A stretch of DNA of 64,000 nucleotides from Rostrohypoxylon terebratum (Eukaryota > Ascomycota > Sordariomycetes > Xylariales > Hypoxylaceae), in assembly GCA_022497145.1 (NCBI GenBank), contig MU385870.1, forward strand, positions 132,629 through 196,628. The letters are read 5' to 3'. The notes under the pieces are model-generated. The model was not told where the DNA came from, ran no database searches, and saw nothing but the letters and a program-made list of their open reading frames with translations. The position numbers and the translations under genes were made by a program. Shown here piece after piece: positions 1-11,088 of the stretch. How positions within the stretch are numbered: the first letter of the stretch is position 1; each line of letters starts with the position of its first letter.

Positions 1-2627
1 TGATCTTGTTCGTACGGTGTGTCAAGGTATGATAGATTAGAGATGATGTATCGAGTCAGTTCATCGTCACAAGCGAGCCAAGCCACAGTGACTACTAAGT
101 CTTAGAGCTCGGTCTAACCCTTTTGGTAAGGAAAAGAATCGACAGCGCCGCAGAGATAATAAGCTAGGCGAGCCAAAGAGATATAAGGGGGAAAAATAAG
201 TAAAGGGGGCAAAAGAAAAAAAAAGGAAAAAGGAAAGAAGAAAAGAAGGCTAGGCGGTACCAAGCCACGGGATAGGCTCGTATGAAACACAAGACTTAAT
301 AAGTTACGGCGGCTCGTACGCGTATGTATGCCGAGCACCCCCACAACTCGTATCAACCGACTGGAGGAACAAAGAAAAGTAGATTGCGATTGCGCGACGG
401 GGGAGAAGGCGCGCGGGCGGAACCTTGAACGGGAATGACATTATGACATGATAGCTCTGAGCCACACTTGCTCGGTTGAAGCGCGGACCATCCAATGGCT
501 ATTGCGGCGCTCAGTCGGTGAGGGTTGTCAAATAGTGTGATATGTGTAATATGGATAGTGTGAAGACGCAAGCTCCTGGAAGATCGGCTGTATGGTATGG
601 TATTGTACAATACCTGGGCATAGTAGCTGTAGATTACCTAGGTCCTAGGTAGGCGATGGGCAGTAGGCAGTAGGCAGTATTGGTGTAGCATTGTAGCTTC
701 GAATCGACTCAAACGTGCTTAGCCTGCCTGTCTTGCCTGGCCCTCGCTGTCTTTGCTGGAAGACGATCTTTCCGGCAAGACTCCCGTAGCGTAACAGGAA
801 ATCCCCATGTCTATGCAGTGATACTCAACATGAATGAAATTCAATATGCTAATACTCTGCATTTGACTATTAGTAGTATTGGAATCATCGGTATTAAAAA
901 AATCAGCACCCCCTTTTGTGCTTTCTCTGAGTCAGCAGCTGATGTTGTCCAACTCATAAGCTCGGGTGATATGATTTTTTGTAAGTTTATTGAGATGTGA
1001 TCTTGGCCGTATTCTCACAGTGTGTGGACATGTGTGATTATGTGATATAGCTCCCGGTCCTTTGAATTGCGACGTCCTTGAATCCTGCCAACGTCAGTTG
1101 TTATCTTCCAAGTATTCGCCATCATGCAATGTGTAGATTATAGAATCATGGATTCAATATACTCTTAACAATGCATCGTATTAGTGAAATTATAATCCGC
1201 GTACGAAGTAGAATGCGTCTATACCATCATGGCATGAGAATCGAAAAAGGTTAAACAAGGCAAAGGGCTGCGCACAGACCCACGTTACGATAGTCGAGGT
1301 GCATAATTCAATGTTCATACATAGTGCAGACATCCATAGATTCCATACTACCTATGTAGTAGGTACTAGGTACATAAGGTAGGACCTAGGCTCTGGAGAG
1401 GGCTGGACTCCTGGAGGGTTCCAATTAGTCCAATTAGAGGTGGTAGGTAATAGGGTAGGTACCTACCTATTGTGGCCCGTGGGACGGGCTTTGCAGCTTT
1501 CGATGGGCTGCCTCCTCGATTTCCGAGCGCAAGGACCTAATCAAGGCCTTTGAATTTCAATGTTGTGTGAAAATGGAACAGATGGATGGGACTGATGGGA
1601 ATAGGATGGTCAGGACGGTCTAAAATGTACTTGTACTCCAAGCCGAAAGCCGAGCTAGTGCAAATCTGGTAAAGGCAGGACGTGCAGCGGGTCTCGTCCA
1701 GCTCGTCATAACCAAACTGGTCGCAAATTGAACATGTGGTAGGTACGTGTGTGTACAGACAGATGTACAGGTACCTCCGTCGCAACTCGTAGATTTTCAA
1801 GGACTTTGGGAAGTGCTACTATGTAGGAAGTGCTAGGACAATTCACCACAGGTGCCTACAATTCCTTAACATGCCCCACTAAACCCTGCCTGCGTTAGGC
1901 ACTTGTGACTGCGCAGATTGCCCCAGAGTGGCAGAGTGGTTGCCAGCGTCCCTTATTTGGCTTGTTTGGGTGACCCGGCACCGCCGCTTCTGTGATTTCT
2001 TTGGTGGATTGGCCGGTGGTGTACCTGGCTACCTAGTACCTATTACATGCAATACATAAACCATACATAACATACTACATAGGACCATATGTAGGTATTA
2101 CACAGTACTAGGTAGAACCTTAGGGCGTTTAATGTTTTTAGTGCTTTAGGTAGAAGGGGGGGGAAAGTGTGTTTATGTATTGTACCTCCTATGATAAGTG
2201 CCATAGTGTGCCATAGTGCCGTAGTGCCTGCCTTATCCTACTATGTACACCAAAAGTGACCTATCTAAGCCTATCCTAGGCCTATCCATCTACAAGGACC
2301 TACCAGGATAATACCTTGCTGGTGCTGGTACTGGTGCTACCGCCTACCGCCTACCGCCTACCGCTGTCAATTGCAGCAGCAACTTCTACTACTACCTACT
2401 ACTTACTACCTAAACCTCTTTCCTCCTTCTTACATTCTCCATCTCTAATCTCCCTCCATCTTCTTCCATCATCAAACCGCCAAAGGGAGAAACTTGACGA
2501 ACGCTTGTGATAATTCATTCATCAAGCCTTTTGAACGCTTTTCTTTTCTTGCATATTCTCTGAATACCCCGACCCAAAGCTCGCCTTTTTTTTTCTCTAC
2601 CCCTAATCCATCAATCCTTTCACAACC
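1..2627. other. intergenic DNA and RHO1 upstream region
   Basis: I see no supportable gene here. The only open frames are short and lack family features. The stretch carries several short repeats: a CCTAGGTCCTAGG palindrome at 646-661, CTACTATGTA at 1816-1825 and 2238-2247, and a small tandem repeat of CTACCGC near 2340-2365. The last 250 bases before RHO1 are pyrimidine-rich, as is common for the 5' leaders of highly expressed fungal genes. Confidence 0.6.
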
Positions 2628-3711
2628 ATGGCTGAGATCCGCCGAAAGCTGGTCATCGTCGGTGACGGTGCCTGTGGTAAAACTTGCTTGTTGATGTACG
2701 TCGCCAATTACTAAAGTACAACCCTCAAACCCCTTTGCCTCAATGCTAACATTGATGACAGCGTCTTTTCCAAGGGCACCTTCCCTGAGGTAAGAGAATC
2801 ATCGCCTCGTCGTTATCATCCATTTCCATCGTTTTTCGTGTTCTGTTTTCTCCAACATCCGCCCGCGTCATCGAAACAAAGGAACATCGATATTGGTCCA
2901 AATCCATCCAAACATTCGAACTGCTGCCTTGTCGCCCATTGATATCATCATAATCATTCATAACGTCTTTAGATGCAAACACGATTGCACAGTACAGCAA
3001 GCTGACAAAATATTTTTTTTCTTAACAGGTCTACGTCCCTACCGTCTTTGAGAACTATGTCGCAGATGTCGAGGTTGATGGCAAGCACGTCGAATTAGCC
3101 TTATGGGATACGGCTGGCCAGGAAGACTACGATCGTCTCCGACCTTTGTCTTACCCTGACTCTCACGTTATCCTAATTTGCTTCGCTGTCGACTCCCCCG
3201 ATTCTTTGGACAACGTTCAGGAGAAGGTTAGCAATTTCCCTACAGCCTGCATTAAGCTTCCAGGATAAGCAATTTGCTGACACGTGCTCTATCAATAGTG
3301 GATTTCCGAGGTTCTTCATTTCTGCCAAGGCCTACCTATCATTCTCGTCGGCTGCAAGAAGGATCTGCGCTACGACGCTAAGACGATCGAGGAGCTACGT
3401 AAGACCAGCCAAAAGCCTGTCTCTCCTGAGGAGGTAAGTTCTTCCCATAGCCTCATCGTATTTCGGGGTAGTGTTTCGATACACGTAACAGCCAGCCCTA
3501 CGAGAGCCTGGTCTCCCCCTTGTTCTGTACATAGGTAGTTGCTAAGACGTGACAGGGTGAGGATATTCGTAAGAAGATTGGCGCCTACAAGTACCTCGAA
3601 TGCTCAGCCAAGACGAACGAGGGTGTCCGAGAAGTCTTCGAGCACGCCACCCGCGCTGCTCTGCTGTCTCGCAAAGGACAGAAGAAGCACTCTAAGTGCT
3701 TAGTCCTTTAA
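2628..3711 (+). CDS. rho1: Rho1-type small GTPase
   Basis: Rho1 is the membrane-anchored GTPase that activates beta-1,3-glucan synthase and protein kinase C in the fungal cell-wall integrity pathway. Five exons are inferred: 2628-2695, 2762-2789, 3029-3226, 3299-3433 and 3556-3711, giving 194 residues, the usual Rho1 length. The P-loop GDGACGKT is at residues 12-19, the effector loop YVPTVFENY at 34-42, then WDTAGQ, the base-recognition motif KKDL and a late SAK. The C-terminus is a lysine-rich stretch followed by the CAAX box CLVL; a terminal leucine predicts geranylgeranylation. All exon phases join cleanly. The start is the ATG in context AACCATGGC directly ahead of the conserved RKLVIVGDG strand. 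Rho1 rather than Cdc42 or Rac is supported by the effector region and the CLVL tail. Confidence 0.96.
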
Positions 3712-5347
3712 ACAATATATACGGCTTTTATGATACCTTTCGACACACCGTCGTAATCCATCGTCGTCCATGTAGGGTTCATTCCACGGACGAGATACGA
3801 AGATGACAAGGGGTTTTGGACGGACTGGAAGGGTTGGACCGCCTTACGCGTCATAGTTTCGGCTGGAGTTTGATTCGTCTACTCGCAATTGCTACTTCGG
3901 CCGGCGTGCAACTCAGGACAGCTTTCACGTGTCTCCCACATTTACAAGGGGAGTATATTGGTGAGGGGGCGGCGGGTATCATTGTACTTGAATTCCCAGA
4001 CGACTCGAGAGGAGGATGAGGAGGTGGTAGGCAACGCTTGCTGCCGTCAGAGAGAAGTGTGGGTGCGGTGTGTGTGAGTGAGTGGTATGTGTGTCAAGAT
4101 TGGCGAGACAACCCCAGAGAATACGGCTATATCATAAATCTTCTCCTTTTTACTGCTCTTGATAATTCCCGCGTCAGGCCAAGCCAGGGAGTGGACATTT
4201 GTTGTGCAGGGGCTACTCTTTCTACCTGTCTTTTTTCCCAATCATACTCCTTACTAATATCCTGATGTCCTGCCGGTCCCTACCTTGTGCATTTGATGAG
4301 ATTGTTCTGCTGCTGTGTGTCTGTGCGCCATGAGAAGCTTCGATATAACGTATAGCTATATGATAACGCCGGTTATTAGGAATCTTCCCTGAAGGGTTCA
4401 CCGAAGTGACTCAGGCGAAGCCAAGCGAGGCTCCGTTGTAGTAGTCTGACGTGGATTGTAGCCGCATTAGAGACGGTCATGTAAGCTTAGCCCAGGGTGT
4501 TACTATAATGGAGACAAGTGTGTTGCCTAAGTAGGTGGTTCCATGATATGATGTATACAAGGTAGGGGAAGCATGTTCTAGAAGCAAGAGGAATCCTATC
4601 TTCAAGCCACCCCCAGCCGCGTATCTCGCCAGTCATGTCAAGGTGACACGCGGCAAGACGCCACGGCGGAGGCTGGCTTACTATAGCAGTATAGCAAGGT
4701 ACCAGTGCCGCCGTGTACGACTACGATTGGGTATATCACGTGCATGTGTGTCACGGAAGGGAACTGACCTCACAGAATTTCTAGTTCATAATATTAAGGC
4801 TTATCTGCCTAAGTGGACGAGTGGACGAGTGGACGAGACACCAATTTTTCACATCGATCCAGGGAAGGGAAGAGGGAGATTTGTGGGTTTAACTGGTTAC
4901 GATACCTGGGTTATCATCTACTAGTGCCGTAGGGGCAAGGAAAGGCCATTTGAAAAAAAAAATAATAATTTCGCCAATGTGTGTGTGTGTGCTTCTCACT
5001 CCGTATCTCTCTTCTTTCTCACTCTCTCGGTACGGTAGAATCGAACGTAGGTAAGAATCGAATGGTGGGTGGTTGTTAAGAAAGAAATGACAACGTTGGA
5101 AAACACTCCTCGCGATCGTTCCGGCTATTCGTTAACCCCCTCCTGTACTCCTGACCGCCGCGCCGCCGTTGTGGTTGTCCTTGTCGACCCCGATGTACAT
5201 GTGCGCCTCCCCTTGGGATTGGGATTAAACGAATGGTCTAGTAGGTTGGTGGGTGGATAGGTAGATAAACAGATCGGCGTGATGTGTATTAAGTCCTGGC
5301 TCTCCCTTTGCTTCTGTGCGAACTGGGCCTTGGTGAGGGATGGAAGC
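3712..5347. other. intergenic DNA downstream of RHO1 and of the microprotein gene
   Basis: This 1.6 kb lies between two convergent genes and probably holds both 3' UTRs. Open frames exist but show no domain, no codon-bias signal I trust and no splice support. A GT/TG dinucleotide run sits near 4979-4992 and a short tandem of GTGGACGA near 4815-4837. Confidence 0.5.
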
Positions 5348-5607
5348 TTAGACGGGGCAGGTCTACGAGTTGGTTAGTATGAGTTGGTAGGTAATATAAA
5401 TGGTTGTGAGCGAGGATGGTGGAGGCGGTCGCTTAGATATATATAGCGATGAAGGGATATAGGCGAGATATCCGTGGTGTGTAGGTAAGTGGTAGTAGCC
5501 AAGGGATACTTTATACTATGAGATGAACTTACAGCGCCGCAAGAGCCGCACTTCTTGGAGTCGCCGTCGAAGGCGGTTCCGCACTTGGGGCAAGATGAGT
5601 TATGCAT
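5348..5607 (-). CDS. 29-residue CxxC/CxxC microprotein (zinc-ribbon or metallothionein-like)
   Basis: Two coding exons are inferred: 5607-5533 and 5362-5348, joined across a 170-nt intron with donor GTAAGT and an ACTAAC branch site 16 nt before the acceptor. The product is 29 residues. It begins MHNSSCPKCGTAFDGD, continues SKKCGSCGA and ends TCPV after the splice. Cysteines fall at positions 6, 9, 20, 23 and 27, so it holds two CPxCG/CGxCG knuckles plus one extra cysteine, the layout of a minimal zinc ribbon or a small metal-binding peptide. Reading through the intron would append a lysine-poor, low-quality tail, which I reject. No family name is recognised with certainty. The leader appears spliced as well (see the 5' UTR intron). 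The product probably acts in the cytosol because no signal peptide is present. Confidence 0.7.
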
Positions 5608-5656
5608 CTTGGATTGGTGGTTCAGGTTTGTTCTGGTATCCGTCTCTGCCCGCCAT
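5600..5656 (-). promoter_or_regulatory. upstream ORF overlapping the microprotein start
   Basis: An ATG at 5656-5654 opens an 18-codon frame that ends in TAA at 5602-5600, overlapping the microprotein ATG (5607-5605) in a different frame. The upstream ATG lies between an AACTAAC branch-like site and a CAG acceptor, so splicing of the leader intron would remove it. In unspliced mRNA it would divert ribosomes past the true start. Confidence 0.5.
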
Positions 5657-5939
5657 GTTAGTTCAGTCAGCTGAGTTGGACCAGATAGTCAAGGTTATAA
5701 ACACTAAGTGAAACAGAAACTAGGTAGGTAAATAATTGGAAAGCTTGCTGCTCAGCACCCTCATTCTTCTTTCCCCTCTCATGAGAGGACGAGAGAAGAT
5801 AGGTATATATAGGCGGACAAGCGAATGAGAAGATGAGTTCCACAAGTTGGAGTTAGACGATAAATGAGAGGGCCTCTTAAACGACCCCGGGAAGGAATGA
5901 GAGTTGTCACATAACACGAGAGGGGAATATATCACTTAC
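5646..5939 (-). promoter_or_regulatory. probable 5' UTR intron of the microprotein gene
   Basis: On the minus strand a GTAAGT donor begins at 5939. An AACTAAC branch-like site lies just upstream of a CAG acceptor ending at 5646. The 294-nt interval has no coding potential in the microprotein frame. The upstream exon (about 6060-5940) has no ATG and reads as leader sequence. RNA evidence would be needed to confirm use. Confidence 0.5.
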
Positions 5940-6060
5940 AGATAACGAGACCGAGCAATAGGCCGATAGTATGAGTTGGATGTGTAGGGCAAGAAAGATC
6001 TTGTGTATGATTTGTGTTTTCTGTTTTTTTGTGATGGATGGGATGTGGGAATAGGCAAGG

Positions 6061-8148
6061 TATTTAAGCTAGAGCTCTCTTCGTCTAAGGGTCCTGGTCT
6101 TTAATGGTCTAATGCCATGGTCTATACGTCGTTCGACGCTTGATAGATGGATCTCAAAGTGGCAAGCGGGGTTCGGGGGGGAGGGTCAGAATGCAGAAAT
6201 GGGTCAGTCACGATATGTTGGATACTAGGTAAGACGATGCAGATACCGTCAAACACCACATAGGTATGAATCTTACTCATGTACTACGATATGTATGATG
6301 ATGTACCAGATAATACCTAAGAAATATATCAATGCAGATCTTCAACATGATTCCTGTTTTGTTAAATCGTGCTCTCGGTTTCTACTTTCCTGTACAATCC
6401 CGTCCCGTCTTCCTATTTTCTTATGTTTTTTTTTTTTTGGCTTCACACCCCATATCCCACCATATCCCCCCTTATCCCTTACCTGCCTAGTGTTATGTAG
6501 CTAAACACGACGCATCCATTCTTACTTGCCTCACCCTGTTATCGTCCACCTAACAGCTTGCACACATAGTAATGGAAATGGATACGATAGCTTGGGATGC
6601 CACCACCCTACGCCCTACTTCCATGCGCAAAACAACACTCACATACATTAGGTAGGTACATACATACATATCTAGTATCTGCCTACATCCATGGATATCT
6701 ACCTAGTAGGCACACACGCGCACGCGGCGCGCACTCTCCCGTACACCATCACCGGAACCTGTCTCAGACCAGCCCGCTAAAGCCAAGTCATAAGTGCGTA
6801 GGAGCCTGCCTAATGGGGAGCTGCGTTCACAGGTCATCTGCGTATTTCTCCAACGGGATGACGATGGACGGGTTACTGAACTCGGAGTAGCGCGAGCGTG
6901 TGTGAAGGAGACCGACATCGTTACATGCCTACCTACATGTAGTCAAAGAAAGAGAGAAAAGGAATTAGAAGTCAAGATCGATCCTGTACTTTGGCTATAG
7001 ATGAAGTGGCCCCTTCGGTCTGCTACGCGCATTATACATACATATACTTATACATAACACGAGATGTAATGGATATGTATGTAGGTAGTAATGCTTCGAA
7101 TTTACCGAACGTGTCGAACGTGTCACGGTGGAGGGGAATGGTGGGGATCTGCATGTATGGATTATCAATGTAAGACCACGGCTTTAAATCTAGGACTACG
7201 AACTAATAGGACCCCTAGTAATAAGCCTTCGAATCTCGATGTGGAGAACGAGGTTGTGACGATATCTGCTGGCGTGAGGTCGAAGGCGCTTGTGGCGTAC
7301 AATCGTTATGCAAATAGCTATGCCGGTAACACTCTTTGGACAATCTTGTGGACAATCTCGAATGTACGAGTGTAGGTAAAGAGAAAGCTGGCGTGTATAC
7401 ATAGTGTGGTATACTAAATGTGGTGCTTTGCATCGGTCCATCCAGACGCAGTCTCGCTATCTAATCAATCGTGCATGTGTCTGTCCCATCCCATCTGTTC
7501 CATCTGTGGTAAGTGTGGTAAGTGTGTGTAGACATGTGTAAGCCTTGGAAGCTGTAGGCGGCCAGGAAAGGTCAAGACTGCAAATTGCCGCGAGTATCCA
7601 GCGGTTCAGGGCGGCCAAACAACATCATCCCGCGATAAGCGATACTACCTCGGCGCATACGATGTACAGAATATGTGCGTACTTAGTAGTAACCCTTGCT
7701 TGGTGCTGTCGTTGTCGTGCATGAGGGAACGTAGGATAGAAAAGGACGTGGGTGGATATAAGCTGCATATAGGCGGATCCCGACTGTCTGGTCGTTCCCC
7801 TCAAATCACAACGAACAGCTTAGCTCCCAGGACCTTGCCAACTCGGAACACTCTTTCCTGCAGCTAAGCCAAGCTGCCATCGACCGAAGTGGCGTCTCCC
7901 GATGAAAGGTTTCAAGAACGTTCATACGTTCCATCCATAGATAATGTCTCAATGCCTCACTGCCCGTCACGGCCGATTTCGATTGCGGGGATACGGACAA
8001 ACGCATCCGCGGATATATGCTGCAGTTTGCCTCCCTTGTATTCCTACGAGTATCGTGTCGCATTACATGAAAAACGATGCGGAGTAATATACAAATACGC
8101 GATGACGCGCAGCCAGGTGTCTATTAGTTCTATACGCATTGGGATGGT
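6061..8148. other. intergenic DNA upstream of the microprotein gene
   Basis: About 2 kb with only short, unsupported open frames on both strands. It contains the likely promoter of the microprotein gene at its left side and the 3' flank of the transporter gene at its right side. A poly-T tract (about 6427-6438) and TACATACATA-type runs near 6658-6670 are the only visible repeats. Confidence 0.5.
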
Positions 8149-10116
8149 TCACCCCCTCCTGTGACGAAGCAGATATATAGTCAGCAATAGTTCTTCACCG
8201 GGAGGGGAAGGGAGACGGGGACGGGGACGGGTAGCCGCATCGGGGCGCTCTGACGAACCTTTGATCATCTTGCCAACAGCCTGGAACATGCTGATAGCCA
8301 TTACGGCACACCCAAACGCCACAACGCCCATCGCGACGTACGTCCTCCACGATCTCGAGCTTAGCTTGATATAACACAGCGGCGGCAGTATGTAGGCGAG
8401 CGCACAGGCGCTCGTCGCCCCCACGAGCTCGAAAACGACCCCTAGATCGCACGTCAACAAGCTGAGAGTCATCGCCGAGACGACCAGGGCTGAGCTAAAT
8501 ATGAGGTGGAGGTTCATGTTGAACGGCTCGTTCGGGAACCAATAGTTGAACATGACTTCCCGACATACAAACGCCTCCAGCGGCAAAGTCGTAAGCATAT
8601 TCAACCCGAAACAGAGGCGCGCAAAGGTGACCATCGTGTTGTCGGCGGGGAAATTGTTCAGCACGTTTCCGAGCGTCTTATCGCCGAAGGTAAGGAATCC
8701 CGCGAGCGCCATGATCAAGCATGCTAGCATCGAGATGCCTGTAGAGTAGTGTGTTACTTTCGAAAAGCGGTCTATAGTCGGCGTTTTTAGGGATCCGTAA
8801 ATTAATAGAGAGTTGTGTTGACAGACAAATGCTGGGCGTGCGTTAGCATCATGTCGCCGGCCTACATATTGAGTCATTATCAAGGGGGGCACGGGATAGA
8901 CTTACCAAAAGAAATAACGCCGACAGCCTGGAAAATGCCGTCGTTGATGGTAAGTAGCGGTGTCGAAAAGGACCCGCGACGTTCGGGTGGTGTAAGAAGG
9001 CTTTGGACGACGACGGTAATCAATATGATCACCATGCTGATTAGAGCAAGCGTGCTTGCTTTTGCGAGCTGTGTGTCTTCACTTTAGCCTACCACATCAT
9101 CAATAGACAAGAAGAAAAAAAATAGAACTTACTTTCGCAATATCTCTATACAACGCCAGCGGATAACTTATCCCCAGTATAAAAATCACAATAACCGCCC
9201 GTCTATCCGCCAATATCCAAAGCACGCTCATGTCCGGCAACCCGGGCCACACCGTCCTCAAGACCTGTGGAATCGAGTCCCCGACGATAATACCAAACGC
9301 GACCATCCCCCCGAACGCGAAAGCCCACTGCGCGACGCTGATCGCGATCAACCCCGTCTTCCCGAAGCAGTGCTCGACGGTTCCTTGGAAGCTGCTCGCT
9401 CCGCTGAGCTTGCTGTTTATGACGATCAGCCGGATCGTCCAGTCCACTATGATGGTGAGGATTATGAGCAGGATGACCCCGGCGAGGAGCCCTGCGTCTC
9501 GGAAGGCGTAGGGCTGGCCGATTATGCCGGCTCCGATTATGCTGTTCGCCATGTTCATGAAGGCCGAGCGCATGCCGGATTTAGGCCGTGTGCGCTCGCG
9601 CTCGGCCCATGTGTGCACGTCGTCGTCTTCGAGGCTATTGGCAAGTGTTACTGATGGCGTCTCGATGTCTGTTAGCAAAGGGTGTCGTGGGGTGGTATCG
9701 TGGTCATCGTCGTCGTAGTGAAGGTGGTGGTGGTCGTCGGTGGGACTGTCTGGTTCGGTGAAGTCGAAGTAGTCGGAGGGCTCGGATGAGCGCTGTTGCT
9801 GCTGCCGTTCGTGATCATTGTTGTTGCTGTTGCGGTCGCCGTTCGCCGCCGGCGGGATGTTAGTAGGTCGTAAGTCGAAGCGGACTCGAATAGGGGTCCT
9901 AGGTTTCTGCGATGGGCGGATGGAGTGGAAAGGCTCGCCATCTACGGCGTCGCCAGGGCGCACTATGACACCATTCCCATCTTCATCCTCCCCATCATCG
10001 TCGGAAGCGTTTCCAGCGAGCAAGCCATGCTGCTCTTCTGTTGATGGAGATGTAGTTGTAGTATCGTTCCGCGGTTGCTCTCTGCTAGAGGAGCTATAAG
10101 TCGTGGCCTTGGCCAT
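8149..10116 (-). CDS. vacuolar amino-acid transporter (AAAP family, Avt2-like)
   Basis: A proton-coupled amino-acid transporter of the AAAP/AVT family, expected in the vacuolar membrane. Three exons are inferred: 10116-9133, 9068-8906 and 8831-8149, giving 609 residues. The first 180 residues form an acidic, low-complexity cytosolic tail rich in D, E, S, T and H, typical of fungal AVT proteins. The family signature MANSIIGAGIIGQPYAFR opens helix 1, followed by VDWTIRLIV and the QGTVEHCFG loop. Ten to eleven membrane segments can be picked out across the three exons. Both splice junctions restore the conserved segments YRDIAK-LAKAS and VISF-AFVCQHNS. The extreme C-terminus (RPRPRLPSPPGE onward) is not conserved in character. 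Closest by wording of the signature is Avt2; the substrate cannot be told. Confidence 0.9.
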
Positions 10117-10158
10117 TGTGTAATTACGGAGGCATCCTTACAAGGGATGGGTAAATAA

Positions 10159-10193
10159 GTTCAAAGTTCAAAGTTCAAAGTTCAAAGTTCAAG
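10159..10193. repeat. TTCAAAG heptanucleotide tandem repeat
   Basis: About five consecutive copies of a 7-nt unit (GTTCAAA) lie 43-77 bases upstream of the transporter ATG, most likely inside its 5' leader or core promoter. It is a plausible source of length variation between strains. Confidence 0.85.
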
Positions 10194-11088
10194 CTTTCGT
10201 CCTCGACAATTGCTGTGTTGGGCGTACGTAAGTCAAGCCTCGAGCAGCGCCTCAAAATAATAGGTCAGATTCTGGATCCTGGCAGTGTTCACTTCGTAGA
10301 CCGTGTCAACTCTCGAAACGACACAATCACGATAACGGTACGACATGCTTATTGTTTTCTCCTTATCAACATGTGATTTTGTGATACGTACTTTTTCTTG
10401 TAACACGGCATTGCACGGACTGAGCAGGGGGGGGATTGATAACTCGAACAATCATTGGCTCACAGATGGTACCGGTCCCTGCTTCTTGACCTCGAGTCTT
10501 ACCTTCCCGAATTTCTTTGTGTCTGGGGGTCGGTCCGATATTAACATGAGCTATCCGCACTTTTTGTGCTAAAGAAGGCACTAAACCTAGTCTGGTCCAT
10601 CTCCTTGAGCTTCTTCTAGTAAGAATAGGGGTATAGGGGTATAGGGGTTATAGTAATTGGAGATCTACAGATGCTGTTGGCATTAATACACAGAATCTTG
10701 TGGCAAAGGATGAGGGCGACGGACAATCATGAATGACAGCGATGAGAATAGAATTATTCGGTGTTCATTACATTTCCATTACATACAATGCCTAACAACG
10801 TATGTATATGCTGATGTTAGGCTTCTGCTGACCTATTTATTCCTGCGTGGTGGGTATCATTCGTGTACAATTCTGCGCTATTACGAGTCTCCTTTCCTCC
10901 TCGTACAACCCACCACGCAACATCTTCCCTGCTATCTATTCAGAAAAACAGTGATCCTCCCTATCTGAAAGAGAGGCGGCCCTCATGGGGCATGCGCTGC
11001 AAGAGGCAGTGCAGTCTGCTCTGGCCAAGCAGTGCGTGGCGTATATATAATATATAAATCCGAGATTTTCTAAAAATTCCGTATCCGA
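10194..11088. other. intergenic DNA between transporter and protease genes
   Basis: I see no gene. A short tandem of GGGTATA lies at about 10627-10648. The right end, close to 11040-11080, is AT-rich with TATATAATATATAAAT and probably belongs to the protease 3' UTR. Confidence 0.45.

Noticed and set aside
6597..7441. Cluster of 60-95 codon frames on both strands
   Set aside because: Composition is low-complexity, no frame has splice partners or family motifs, and they overlap each other.
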